From NCBI RefSeq assembly GCF_037546065.1, contig NZ_JAWMWG010000001.1, positions 310,001 through 374,000 on the forward strand: a stretch of DNA of 64,000 bases, written 5' to 3'. The notes below the pieces were generated by a model. It saw only the letters and a program-made list of their open reading frames with translations. It searched no databases and was not told the origin of the DNA. The position numbers were made by a program, and so were the translations under genes. The stretch is from Holzapfeliella saturejae. Lineage in GTDB: Bacteria; Bacillota; Bacilli; Lactobacillales; Lactobacillaceae. Shown piece after piece: positions 52,307 to 61,034 of this stretch. Positions within the stretch are counted from its first letter, which is position 1. Every line of letters begins with the position of its first letter.

Positions 52307-53539
52307 ATGCCAGTAGTAGAAGTTAAAAATTTAACAAAAGTCTTTGGTAAAAAATCTAAAGCGGCTCTAGAAATGGTTAAAGATAAGAAAAGTAAAAACG
52401 AAATTTTACGCGAAACAGGGTCAACTGTAGGGGTCTATGATGCAAGTTTCAAAGTCGAAAAAGGTGAAATCTTTGTTATCATGGGTCTTTCAGGATCCGG
52501 TAAGTCAACATTGATTCGTTTAATCAATCGTCTGATTGAACCAACAGATGGTTCAGTTATGGTCGATGGCGATGATATTGCTAAAGTAGATAAAGACAAA
52601 TTACGTGAAATTCGCCGTACTAAAATGAGTATGGTTTTCCAAAACTTTGGTCTTTTCCCAAACCGTACAATTCTAGAAAATACAGCTTACGGATTAGAAA
52701 TTCGTGGCGTTGAAAAAGAAGAACGTAATAAACGTGCTGAAGAAGCACTTAAAAACTTACACTTATATGATTTTAAAGATCAACTACCTAGTCAATTATC
52801 AGGTGGTATGCAACAACGTGTGGGTCTGGCTCGTGCGCTTGCTAATGATCCAGAAGTTTTATTAATGGACGAGGCTTTCTCAGCTCTTGACCCATTGATT
52901 CGTAAAGAAATGCAAGATGAATTGCTAGAATTACAACAAAGACTACGCAAAACAATCATCTTCATCACTCACGACTTGAACGAAGCTCTTCGTTTAGGTG
53001 ACAGAATTACAATCATGCGTGATGGTCAAATCCAACAAATTGGTACAGGAGAAGAAATTTTAACAAGCCCTGCTAACGAATATGTTAAAACATTCGTTCA
53101 AGACGTTGATTACTCACGTGTGTTAACTGCACAAAATATTATGGAACCTGCTTCATTGTTGAACATTCAAGCAGAAGGTCCAAATATTGCATTGCGTCGT
53201 ATGAAGCACGATCGTGTTTCAATGCTGCTTGCTGTTGACCGTGACCGTAAGTTGCAAGGTGTTATCACAGCTGAGGCTGCACGTGATGCTAAAAATACAG
53301 GAAAAGATTTAGTAGAATATCTAGATACTTCAATTCCTACAATTGCAAAAGATACAACTGTTAACGATATCTTTAATATCATTTACGATGCAAAAACACC
53401 AGTTGCTGTTACAGAAAACGGAAAAGTTTTAGGTGTTGTTATTCGTGGTAGCGTTATTGAAGCACTAGCAGATGAAGATGCTGAAAGTATCGATACTAAT
53501 GATATTGTGGATGTTCAACCTGAAAAGGGGGATAAATAA
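52307..53539 (+). CDS. opuAA: Glycine betaine/proline ABC transporter ATP-binding protein (copy 1)
   Basis: 410-aa ATPase of the OpuA family: Walker A GLSGSGKST, signature LSGGMQQRVGLARAL, Walker B VLLMDEAFSALDP. The C-terminal 120 residues are two CBS modules (ILTAQNIMEPASLL, SIPTIAKDTTVNDIF) ending in an acidic tail (DEDAESIDTNDIVD), the parts that gate OpuA by ionic strength and c-di-AMP in relatives. ATG at 52307 follows GGAGGT. Copy 2 at 55666 is nearly identical. Confidence 0.92.
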   Translation: MPVVEVKNLTKVFGKKSKAALEMVKDKKSKNEILRETGSTVGVYDASFKVEKGEIFVIMGLSGSGKSTLIRLINRLIEPTDGSVMVDGDDIAKVDKDKLREIRRTKMSMVFQNFGLFPNRTILENTAYGLEIRGVEKEERNKRAEEALKNLHLYDFKDQLPSQLSGGMQQRVGLARALANDPEVLLMDEAFSALDPLIRKEMQDELLELQQRLRKTIIFITHDLNEALRLGDRITIMRDGQIQQIGTGEEILTSPANEYVKTFVQDVDYSRVLTAQNIMEPASLLNIQAEGPNIALRRMKHDRVSMLLAVDRDRKLQGVITAEAARDAKNTGKDLVEYLDTSIPTIAKDTTVNDIFNIIYDAKTPVAVTENGKVLGVVIRGSVIEALADEDAESIDTNDIVDVQPEKGDK

Positions 53540-55299
53540 TGTTATTCAACATGTCAGTTCCTCAACTGCCAGTTGCTGATTGGGTTGAAGCTATTACGCA
53601 ATGGCTAACAACCACTCTTTCTGGTTTGTTTGGATTTATTCAAACAGTAGGTCAAGGCTTAATGAACGGTATTACTAACTACCTAACATGGATTAATCCT
53701 TTCGTGATGATTGCCATTGTTGTAATTGGTGCGTTCTTTATTTCAGGACGTAAGTTCGGTTTAGCCGCATTTAGCTTAATTGGATTACTGTTTGTTGAAA
53801 ACCAAGGTGCTTGGAGCGACTTAATGAGCACATTTACCTTGATTCTGGTCTCAAGTTTACTAGCTGTAATTATTGGGATACCACTTGGTATTTGGTCATC
53901 AAAAAGTAACGGTGCACAAGCTGTTATTACACCAATTCTTGACTTCATGCAGACAATGCCAGGTTTCGTTTACTTGATTCCTGCTGTTGCTTTCTTCGGC
54001 ATTGGTGTTGTACCTGGTGTATTTGCATCAGTTATCTTTGCACTACCACCAACAGTTAGAATGACAAACTTAGGTATCCGTCAAGTTCCGGGTGAATTAG
54101 TTGAAGCTTCTGAATCATTTGGTTCAACAGCTAGCCAACGTTTATTCAAGCTTGACTTGCCACTTGCTAAAAACACGATTATGGCTGGTGTTAACCAAAC
54201 AGTGATGTTGTCACTTTCAATGGTTGTTATTTCATCAATGATTGGTGCACCAGGTCTTGGACGTGGTATCTTATCATCTGTTCAAAGAGCGCAAGTGGGT
54301 AGTGGGTTTGTTAACGGACTATCTATCGTTATTCTAGCGATTATTATTGACCGTTATACACAAGGTCTTAACCGTATTATGAGTGAAAATATTGCTGATG
54401 AAGCTGCTCGCCAAACGAAAAAACGTAACCGTCTAATTGGTACTATTGTTGCATTAGTTGTATTAGTAGGTGGATTTATTACACAAACAGTTGTAGCTAG
54501 TCAATCAGGTACAACATCAAAAGGTAATATCACACTAGCCTACTTTGAAATGGACGATGCTGTGGCAACCACAAACGTAGCAGCACAAATCTTGAGAGAT
54601 GCTGGTTATAATGTTGATGCAACACCACTAGATAATAGTGTTATGTGGCAAGCAGTTGCTAACAAGCAAGCCGATGCATTACTTGCTGGTTGGTTACCAT
54701 TAACTCATAAAGCACAATACGAAAAATTCAAAGATCAATTAGATTTATTGGGTGCAAACTATGAAGGTGCGCAATTAGGATTAGTTGTGCCATCATATAT
54801 GAACGTTAACTCTATTGATGATCTTAAAGATCAAGCGAACAAAACAATTGTAACTAATGAGCCTGGTTCAGGTGCGACTGCCGCAACTAAATCAGTAATC
54901 GATCAATATGCTAACCTAAAAGACAATGGTTGGAAGATTGAATCATCATCTACAGGTGCAATGGCTGTTTCACTAGGACAAGCTATTAAAAACCACAAAG
55001 AAATTATTATTAGTGGTTGGACACCTCACTGGATTTTTGGTGAATATGATGTCAAATTCTTACAAGATCCCAAAAAAGGATTTGGTGAATCAGAAACAAT
55101 TAATACCTTTGCTCGCCAAGGATTAAAAGATGATAAGCCAGAAGCTTACAATATTCTAAAACAATTCAAGTGGAGTGACCAAGATATTAATGAAGTAATG
55201 CTTGCAATCCGTGCAGGTAAGTCACCACAAGATGCTTCAAAAGATTGGATTTCAAAAAATCAAGATAAAGTTAATACTTGGATTAACAGTAGCAAATAA
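53539..55299 (+). CDS. opuABC: Betaine-type ABC transporter, fused permease and substrate-binding protein
   Basis: 586 aa: residues 1-290 permease (MQTMPGFVYLIPAVAFFGIG, EAA loop near 189-209), one more span near 300-320, and a binding domain from about 330 outside the cell. Of the three Trp that form the betaine cage in OpuAC, two are kept (GWLPLTH, GWTPHW), but the first, in the usual Y.EWD, is Met338 here (YFEMDD). GIEPGAG of the relatives is also changed to NEPGSG. Ligand may therefore differ. Start overlaps the ATPase stop (TAATG). Confidence 0.88.
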   Translation: MLFNMSVPQLPVADWVEAITQWLTTTLSGLFGFIQTVGQGLMNGITNYLTWINPFVMIAIVVIGAFFISGRKFGLAAFSLIGLLFVENQGAWSDLMSTFTLILVSSLLAVIIGIPLGIWSSKSNGAQAVITPILDFMQTMPGFVYLIPAVAFFGIGVVPGVFASVIFALPPTVRMTNLGIRQVPGELVEASESFGSTASQRLFKLDLPLAKNTIMAGVNQTVMLSLSMVVISSMIGAPGLGRGILSSVQRAQVGSGFVNGLSIVILAIIIDRYTQGLNRIMSENIADEAARQTKKRNRLIGTIVALVVLVGGFITQTVVASQSGTTSKGNITLAYFEMDDAVATTNVAAQILRDAGYNVDATPLDNSVMWQAVANKQADALLAGWLPLTHKAQYEKFKDQLDLLGANYEGAQLGLVVPSYMNVNSIDDLKDQANKTIVTNEPGSGATAATKSVIDQYANLKDNGWKIESSSTGAMAVSLGQAIKNHKEIIISGWTPHWIFGEYDVKFLQDPKKGFGESETINTFARQGLKDDKPEAYNILKQFKWSDQDINEVMLAIRAGKSPQDASKDWISKNQDKVNTWINSSK

Positions 55300-55304
55300 C
55301 TAAA

Positions 55305-55340
55305 AAAATCACCTACAACACTTTTTGTAGGTGGTTTTTT
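55305..55340 (+). terminator. Terminator of the first opuA operon
   Basis: ATCACCTACAA / TTGTAGGTGGT stem followed by T run. Confidence 0.85.
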
Positions 55341-55346
55341 ACTAAA

Positions 55347-55391
55347 AAGTGACTATATTTGTCACTTTGAAAGTGACTATATTTGTCACTT
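55347..55391. repeat. Tandem 21-bp palindromes, probable BusR sites
   Basis: AAGTGACTATATTTGTCACTT twice, identical, at 55347-55367 and 55371-55391 (24-bp period). Each has arms AAGTGAC/GTCACTT with a 7-nt centre. The second contains the -35 TTGTCA (55383-55388) of a promoter with TAATAT (55407-55412). Two sites in tandem fit a tetrameric regulator. Confidence 0.8.
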
Positions 55392-55665
55392 GGGTACAAA
55401 ATATGGTAATATATACCTGTCAAGAAATTCAGAATAACTTATCGAAAATTTTTGATTTTCAGATTATGAAAAACGTGAGTTTCCTTATTTAACAAGGTTT
55501 TTACTCGAGGTTATTCAGGTTGTTATTCTAAAATCAGTGTATTATTAAATTAATATAAGATGAAAAAACAAACTATACATTAGTAGTAATCTTGACAAAA
55601 AGTGCCTTTTTATGATTATATGTTATAGTCTGTTAATCATCTTAACAAAATTTATGGAGGTAACC
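55392..55665 (+). promoter_or_regulatory. Long leader region of the second opuA operon
   Basis: About 270 nt. After the palindrome-linked promoter come AGAATAAC (55431-55438) and GTTATTCT (55522-55529), possible arms of a long stem, and a second promoter candidate TTGACA (55592-55597) with an ATTATA -10 (55615-55620). The sequence TTGACAAAAAGTGCC there is a degenerate copy of the first operon's TTGACAAAAGTGACC. No ydaO c-di-AMP riboswitch pattern was seen. Confidence 0.5.
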
Positions 55666-56898
55666 ATGCCAGTAGTAGAAGTTAAAAATTTAACAAAAGT
55701 CTTTGGTAGAAAAACTAAAGCCGCTCTAGAAATGGTTAAAGATAAAAAGAGTAAAAATGAAATCTTGCGTAAGACCGGTGCAACTGTAGGGGTTTACGAT
55801 GCAAGTTTCAAAGTTGAAAAAGGCGAAATCTTCGTTATCATGGGTCTTTCAGGATCTGGTAAATCAACATTGATTCGTTTGATTAACCGTTTAATTGAAC
55901 CGACAGATGGTTCAGTTATGGTTGATGGCGATGACATCGCTAAAGTAGACAAAGATAAATTACGTGAAATTCGCCGTACTAAAATGAGTATGGTATTTCA
56001 GAACTTTGGTCTTTTCCCAAACCGTACAATTCTAGAAAATACAGCTTACGGATTAGAAATTCGTGGTGTTGAAAAAGAAGAACGTAACAAACGTGCAGGA
56101 GAAGCTCTAAAGAACTTACACTTGTACGACTTTAAAGATCAACTACCTAGTCAATTATCAGGTGGTATGCAACAACGTGTGGGTCTGGCTCGTGCGCTTG
56201 CTAATGATCCAGAAGTTTTACTAATGGACGAAGCTTTCTCAGCTCTTGACCCATTGATTCGTAAAGAAATGCAAGATGAACTGTTAGAATTACAACAAAA
56301 ATTACACAAAACAATCATCTTCATTACTCACGACTTGAACGAAGCTCTTCGTTTAGGTGACAGAATTACAATCATGCGTGATGGTCAAATCCAACAAATT
56401 GGTACAGGGGAAGAAATTTTAACAAGCCCTGCTAACGAATATGTTAAAACATTCGTTCAAGACGTTGATTACTCACGTGTGTTAACTGCACAAAATATTA
56501 TGGAACCTGCTTCATTGTTGAACATTCAAGCAGAAGGTCCAAATATTGCATTGCGTCGTATGAAACACGATAAGATTTCAATGTTACTTGCTGTTGATCG
56601 TGACCGTAAGTTACAAGGTGTTATCACAGCTGAAGCTGCACGTGATGCTAAAAACACAGGAAAAGATTTAGTAGAATATCTAGATACTTCAATTCCTACA
56701 ATTGCAAAAGATACAACTGTTAATGACATTTTCAATGTTATTTACGATGCTAAAACACCAGTTGCTGTTACAGAAAATGGTAAAGTTTTAGGTGTTGTTA
56801 TCCGTGGTCGAGTAATCGAAGCATTAGCTGATGAAGATGCTGAAAGTATCGACACTAATGATATTGTAGATGTTCAACCTGAAAAGGGGGATAAATAA
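55666..56898 (+). CDS. opuAA: Glycine betaine/proline ABC transporter ATP-binding protein (copy 2)
   Basis: 410 aa, same length and nearly the same sequence as the ATPase at 52307, including both CBS modules and the acidic tail; differences are scattered (for example AGEAL for AEEAL and KISML for RVSML). ATG at 55666 follows GGAGGT, and the 27 nt before and after the start are also conserved between copies. It is paired with a stand-alone permease rather than a fused one. Recent duplication or gene conversion is likely. Confidence 0.92.
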   Translation: MPVVEVKNLTKVFGRKTKAALEMVKDKKSKNEILRKTGATVGVYDASFKVEKGEIFVIMGLSGSGKSTLIRLINRLIEPTDGSVMVDGDDIAKVDKDKLREIRRTKMSMVFQNFGLFPNRTILENTAYGLEIRGVEKEERNKRAGEALKNLHLYDFKDQLPSQLSGGMQQRVGLARALANDPEVLLMDEAFSALDPLIRKEMQDELLELQQKLHKTIIFITHDLNEALRLGDRITIMRDGQIQQIGTGEEILTSPANEYVKTFVQDVDYSRVLTAQNIMEPASLLNIQAEGPNIALRRMKHDKISMLLAVDRDRKLQGVITAEAARDAKNTGKDLVEYLDTSIPTIAKDTTVNDIFNVIYDAKTPVAVTENGKVLGVVIRGRVIEALADEDAESIDTNDIVDVQPEKGDK

Positions 56899-57866
56899 TG
56901 TTACCTAACATGTTAATTTCACAATTACCAGTTGCAGACTGGGTTGAAACAATAACAGATTGGTTAACCAATACACTAGCTCCACTATTTAACTTCATTC
57001 AAACAATTGGTCAAGGATTGATGGATTGGATGACGGGTTACCTAACATGGATTAACCCATTTGTTATGATTGCAATCGTTGTAATCGGTGCGTTCTTTAT
57101 TTCAGGACGTAAGTTTGGTTTAGCAGCTTTTAGTTTAATTGGACTACTATTTGTACTAAATCAAGATTTATGGTCAGACTTAATGAGTACATTTACATTG
57201 GTACTTATCTCAAGTTTGGTTTCTGTTATTATTGGTGTACCTCTTGGTATTTGGTCATCAAAAAGTGATCGTGCACAAGCTGTTATCACACCAATTCTTG
57301 ACTTCATGCAGACAATGCCAGGTTTCGTTTACTTGATTCCTGCTGTTGCTTTCTTCGGTATCGGTGTTGTTCCTGGTGTATTCTCATCAGTTATCTTCGC
57401 GTTACCACCAACAGTTAGAATGACAAACTTAGGTATTCGCCAAGTTCCTGAAGAACTTGTTGAAGCTGCTGAATCATTTGGTTCAACAGGAAGCCAACGT
57501 TTATTCAAACTAGATTTACCACTTGCTAAAAACACAATTATGGCTGGTATCAACCAAACAATCATGTTGTCACTATCAATGGTTGTTATGTCATCAATGA
57601 TCGGTGCTCCTGGTCTTGGACGTGGTGTTTTATCAGCTGTACAAAGAGCACAAGTTGGTACAGGTTTCGTTAATGGTATTTCACTAGTTATTCTAGCAAT
57701 TATCATTGACCGTTATACACAAAACATTAACCGTCTAATGTCAGCTGAATCAAAAGCAATTGACAAAGATGCAAAAGTAAAACAAATGAAAGTACGTCGC
57801 GGTGTTTTAATTGGATCAATCGTAGTAATCGTAGTTAGTGCAATTGTTCAAGCAGTGATGGGATAA
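56898..57866 (+). CDS. Betaine-type ABC transporter permease, without fused binding domain
   Basis: 322-aa permease closely similar to residues 1-320 of the fused protein at 53539 (QTMPGFVYLIPAVAFFGIG, VQRAQVGTGFVNG). It ends after the final span, with no binding domain, so it must use separate binding proteins; three follow as lipoproteins. Start overlaps the ATPase stop. Confidence 0.9.
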   Translation: MLPNMLISQLPVADWVETITDWLTNTLAPLFNFIQTIGQGLMDWMTGYLTWINPFVMIAIVVIGAFFISGRKFGLAAFSLIGLLFVLNQDLWSDLMSTFTLVLISSLVSVIIGVPLGIWSSKSDRAQAVITPILDFMQTMPGFVYLIPAVAFFGIGVVPGVFSSVIFALPPTVRMTNLGIRQVPEELVEAAESFGSTGSQRLFKLDLPLAKNTIMAGINQTIMLSLSMVVMSSMIGAPGLGRGVLSAVQRAQVGTGFVNGISLVILAIIIDRYTQNINRLMSAESKAIDKDAKVKQMKVRRGVLIGSIVVIVVSAIVQAVMG

Positions 57867-58000
57867 TCATTTAGTTACACGAGATATGTTAATTTATTGA
57901 GAAGAGAAAAAAGAATTAATTTATTACTTTATTTGAGAGCATGAATCAATTCTTCTTATCAACTCTTTGAATCAGCATTTTGACATTTTGATAATAAATA

Positions 58001-58040
58001 AAAATACGCTCTCTGGCTTTTTTAGAGAGCGTATTTTTTT
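58001..58040 (+). terminator. Terminator between permease and first stand-alone binding protein
   Basis: Perfect 14-bp stem AAAATACGCTCTCT / AGAGAGCGTATTTT with T run. The gap before it (57867-58000) is AT-rich with no clear promoter. Confidence 0.85.
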
Positions 58041-58073
58041 AGATACATAGGTATTTAAATATGGAGGATTAAG

Positions 58074-58946
58074 TTGTTTATGAGTAAGTTAAAAAAGATT
58101 ATTGTTGGTCTTTTGATGGTAGCAATTGTTTTACCATTATCAGCGTGTTCATCTAGTGACAAATCAGCAGATTCAGCTAAAACTGTTAAGTTAGCTTATA
58201 TGGAGTGGGACGATTCGGTTTCATCTACTAATGTTGTTGCTGAAGTTCTTAGAGAAATGGGTTATACAGTTGAAATGACACCATTAGATAACGCGATTGT
58301 TTGGAAATCTGTTGCTGATAGACAAGCAGACGCGATGGTTTCAGCTTGGTTACCGTTAACACATGGTCCACAGTATGACACTTATAAAAACAAAATTGAT
58401 TTAATTGGCCCTAGTTTATCAGGTGCACAATCAGGATTAGTTGTGCCATCTTATATGACAGATGTTAACTCAGTAACAGATTTAGTGAACCAAGCTAACA
58501 AGACTATTACTGGGATTGAACCAGGTGCAGGAATTATGACTAGTGCTGAAAATGCTTTAAAACAATATTCAAATCTAAAAGATTGGAAGTTAATGCCTTC
58601 TTCAACGGGAGCAATGACTGCAACGTTAGATAAAGCTTACAAAAATAAAGATCAAATTGTGATTACAGGTTGGGAACCTCATTGGATGTTTACTAAGTAT
58701 GACCTTAAATTCTTAGAAGACCCAGAAAAATTAATCAGCTCACCAGAAACCATTAATACTGTTGCTCGCCAAGGCCTAAAAGAAGACAAACCAGAAGTTT
58801 ACAAAGTTCTTCAAAACTTCAAATGGGACATGAAAGATATTGGTGAAGTTATGCTTCAAATGAGTAACGGTAAAAAAGCTGATCAAGCTGCTAAAGAATG
58901 GATTTCACAAAACCAAGATAAAGTTAATAGTTGGAAAAATTCATAA
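58074..58946 (+). CDS. Betaine-type substrate-binding lipoprotein (copy A)
   Basis: 290 aa, signal peptide and lipobox LSAC (Cys25). Betaine cage Trp are present in YMEWDD, AWLPLTHG and GWEPHWMF. Begins at TTG 58074 (6 nt after GGAGG) or the ATG 6 nt later. Very similar to the binding domains of the fused proteins. Probably serves the permease and ATPase at 55666-57866. No promoter is visible in the 33 nt after the upstream terminator. Confidence 0.87.
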   Translation: MFMSKLKKIIVGLLMVAIVLPLSACSSSDKSADSAKTVKLAYMEWDDSVSSTNVVAEVLREMGYTVEMTPLDNAIVWKSVADRQADAMVSAWLPLTHGPQYDTYKNKIDLIGPSLSGAQSGLVVPSYMTDVNSVTDLVNQANKTITGIEPGAGIMTSAENALKQYSNLKDWKLMPSSTGAMTATLDKAYKNKDQIVITGWEPHWMFTKYDLKFLEDPEKLISSPETINTVARQGLKEDKPEVYKVLQNFKWDMKDIGEVMLQMSNGKKADQAAKEWISQNQDKVNSWKNS

Positions 58947-58965
58947 TTGTAGTATAATAATAAAC

Positions 58966-58998
58966 GTGCGCTATCAACCGGATAGCGCATTTTTTATT
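58966..58998 (+). terminator. Terminator between binding proteins A and B
   Basis: TGCGCTATC (58967-58975) / GATAGCGCA (58981-58989) with T run. A TTGGAA-16-TATAAT promoter-like pair (58931-58958) lies just upstream of it. Confidence 0.8.
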
Positions 58999-59028
58999 GC
59001 CGAGATAAGTTGGAGGAAAAATATTTAA

Positions 59029-59898
59029 ATGAAATTTGCTAGGAAAATTAGCATCATGTTGTCACTACTATTTGTTGGATTGAGTCTTACGGCGTGTTCC
59101 AAAAAAGAGCCACAGGCTGCCAAAGCATCGAATAAGATAACTTTGGCCTATAAAGAATGGGATGATGCCATTGCCTCAACCTTCGTTGTTGGTGAAGTGT
59201 TACAGAATATGGGTTACCAAGTTGAAATGGTACCGTTAGATAACACTTTCATGTGGAAATCTGTTGCAGATGGTAGTGCTGACGCCATGGTTACAGCGTG
59301 GTTACCGACAACCAATGGTCCAGAATACAAACGTTACAAAAATCAAGTTGATCTTATTGGTGAAAGTTTACCCGGAGGCGCAAAAGCAGGATACATCGTG
59401 CCATCTTATATGTCTGTAAACTCAATAGCTGATTTGAAAGATGAAGCTAATAAGACAATAACAGGGATGGAACCAGGTGCAGGAATCACAGCTAACGCCG
59501 AAAAAACGTTGAAACGTTACAGTAACCTAAAAGGATTTAAGTTAATGCCTTCATCTTCAGGTGCAATGTTTTCAGCACTAGATAAAGCGATTAAAAATAA
59601 AGAAGAAATCATCATTACAGGATGGATGCCTCATTGGTCATTTAATAAATATGACATCAAAATTTTGGATGATCCACAAGGAACAATCAGTGCACCTGAA
59701 ACTATTTCAACTATTGCACGTAAAGGTTTGAAAGACGATAAGCCAGAAGCCTTTAATGTCCTTAAAAATTTCAAATGGGACTTAGCTGATATTAACGAAA
59801 TCATGGTTAAATTAAGTGATAATGTCGATCCTAAACAAGCTGCGCATGAATGGATTGAAAAGAATCCTGAAAAAGTTGCAAGTTGGAAAGCATCTTAG
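59029..59898 (+). CDS. Betaine-type substrate-binding lipoprotein (copy B, divergent)
   Basis: 289 aa, lipobox LTAC (Cys23). Cage Trp are kept (YKEWDD, AWLPTTNG, GWMPHWSF), but nearby residues differ from all other copies: STFV for STNV, TTNG for T.H., and an insertion-like GGAKAGYIV where others have GAKLGLVV. These changes near the binding site suggest another ligand. GGAGG precedes the ATG. Own transcript unit uncertain. Confidence 0.85.
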   Translation: MKFARKISIMLSLLFVGLSLTACSKKEPQAAKASNKITLAYKEWDDAIASTFVVGEVLQNMGYQVEMVPLDNTFMWKSVADGSADAMVTAWLPTTNGPEYKRYKNQVDLIGESLPGGAKAGYIVPSYMSVNSIADLKDEANKTITGMEPGAGITANAEKTLKRYSNLKGFKLMPSSSGAMFSALDKAIKNKEEIIITGWMPHWSFNKYDIKILDDPQGTISAPETISTIARKGLKDDKPEAFNVLKNFKWDLADINEIMVKLSDNVDPKQAAHEWIEKNPEKVASWKAS

Positions 59899-59936
59899 TT
59901 TAAGATGAAATGATTCTTAAAAACTTCAAAAATTCT

Positions 59937-59964
59937 TTGAAAAAACTTCAAAACTTGCTAAAAT
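59937..59964 (+). promoter_or_regulatory. Promoter of binding protein C
   Basis: TTGAAA (59937-59942), 16-nt spacer, TAAAAT (59959-59964). TTCAAA/TTTGAA arms with a 5-nt gap overlap the -35. Confidence 0.6.
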
Positions 59965-60005
59965 AGAAGTGTTGATTTTCGAAAAATATCAAGGAGGAAA
60001 TTTTA

Positions 60006-60890
60006 ATGAAACTAATGAAAAAGATTTTATTAACAGCTTTTGTTGCGATTGCTGCTGTAGCTGTTACTGCTTGTTCATCAAACAACAGTAGTAGCTCAAG
60101 CAATAACAACTCAAACTCATCTAAATCAGTTAAACTTGGTTATGTTCAATGGGATAGTGAAGTAGCTTCAACGAACGTTGTTGGTCAAGTACTAAAAGAC
60201 ATGGGTTACAATGTTGATATTACACCACTTGAAAATTCAATTATGTGGAAATCGGTTGCTGATAAGCAAATTGATGGTATGGTATCTGCATGGTTACCAA
60301 GTACACACGCAGAACAATACAGTAAATATAAAGATAAAGTTGAATTACTAGGTGAAAACCTACAAGGTGCTAAACTTGGGTTAGTAGTTCCTAAATACAT
60401 GGAAAATGTTAACTCAATTTCAGACCTTTCAGATCAAGCTAAGAAAACAATTACAGGTATCGATGCCGGTGCTGGTGTTGTAAGTGCTGCTGAAAAAACA
60501 GTTAAAGCATATGATAACTTGAAATCATGGCAAGTTCTTCCTTCTTCTTCAGGTGCTATGGCAACAGCCTTAGATAAAGCATACAAGAACAAAGAAGAAA
60601 TTGTTGTAACAGGTTGGGCTCCACACTGGATGTTTGCTAAATACGACCTTAAATTCCTAGAAGATCCAAAAGGAACAATGGGTGCATCAGAAACAATTAA
60701 CTCAGTTGCTCGTCAAGGTCTAAAAGACGACAAACCAGAGGTTTACAATGTTCTTAAGAACTTCAAATGGAGTAACGAAGACATTAACAGTGTAATGCTT
60801 GCAATTAGTAATGGTGAAAAACCAGAACAAGCAGCTAAAAATTGGATTGCTAACAATCAAGATAAAGTTAACTCATGGAAAAATGCTTAA
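60006..60890 (+). CDS. Betaine-type substrate-binding lipoprotein (copy C)
   Basis: 294 aa, lipobox VTAC (Cys23), followed by a Ser/Asn-rich linker. Cage Trp in YVQWDS, AWLPSTH and GWAPHWMF; the GIDAGAG hinge. Has its own promoter and terminator, so it can be expressed independently. AAGGAGG precedes the ATG. Partner permease probably that at 56898. Confidence 0.88.
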   Translation: MKLMKKILLTAFVAIAAVAVTACSSNNSSSSSNNNSNSSKSVKLGYVQWDSEVASTNVVGQVLKDMGYNVDITPLENSIMWKSVADKQIDGMVSAWLPSTHAEQYSKYKDKVELLGENLQGAKLGLVVPKYMENVNSISDLSDQAKKTITGIDAGAGVVSAAEKTVKAYDNLKSWQVLPSSSGAMATALDKAYKNKEEIVVTGWAPHWMFAKYDLKFLEDPKGTMGASETINSVARQGLKDDKPEVYNVLKNFKWSNEDINSVMLAISNGEKPEQAAKNWIANNQDKVNSWKNA

Positions 60891-60900
60891 TTAACTAATA

Positions 60901-60933
60901 AAAACACTCAGGAAAATTCCTGAGTGTTTTTAT
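60901..60933 (+). terminator. Terminator of binding protein C
   Basis: Perfect 14-bp stem AAAACACTCAGGAA / TTCCTGAGTGTTTT with T run. Confidence 0.9.
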
Positions 60934-61034
60934 TTTGGATTAATTTAAATTAATACGTGATATTTTTAAAATTATTGTTACAATGAAGGCATAAATTGAT
61001 TATGTTTCAAAATTACTAGGAGGAAAAATAAAAA

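Noticed and set aside
55347..55391. CRISPR array
   Set aside because: Only two palindromic repeats with a 3-nt gap and no variable spacers; they match an operator instead.
55392..55665. c-di-AMP (ydaO-type) riboswitch in the second opuA leader
   Set aside because: The conserved blocks of that aptamer are not present; only generic inverted repeats are seen.
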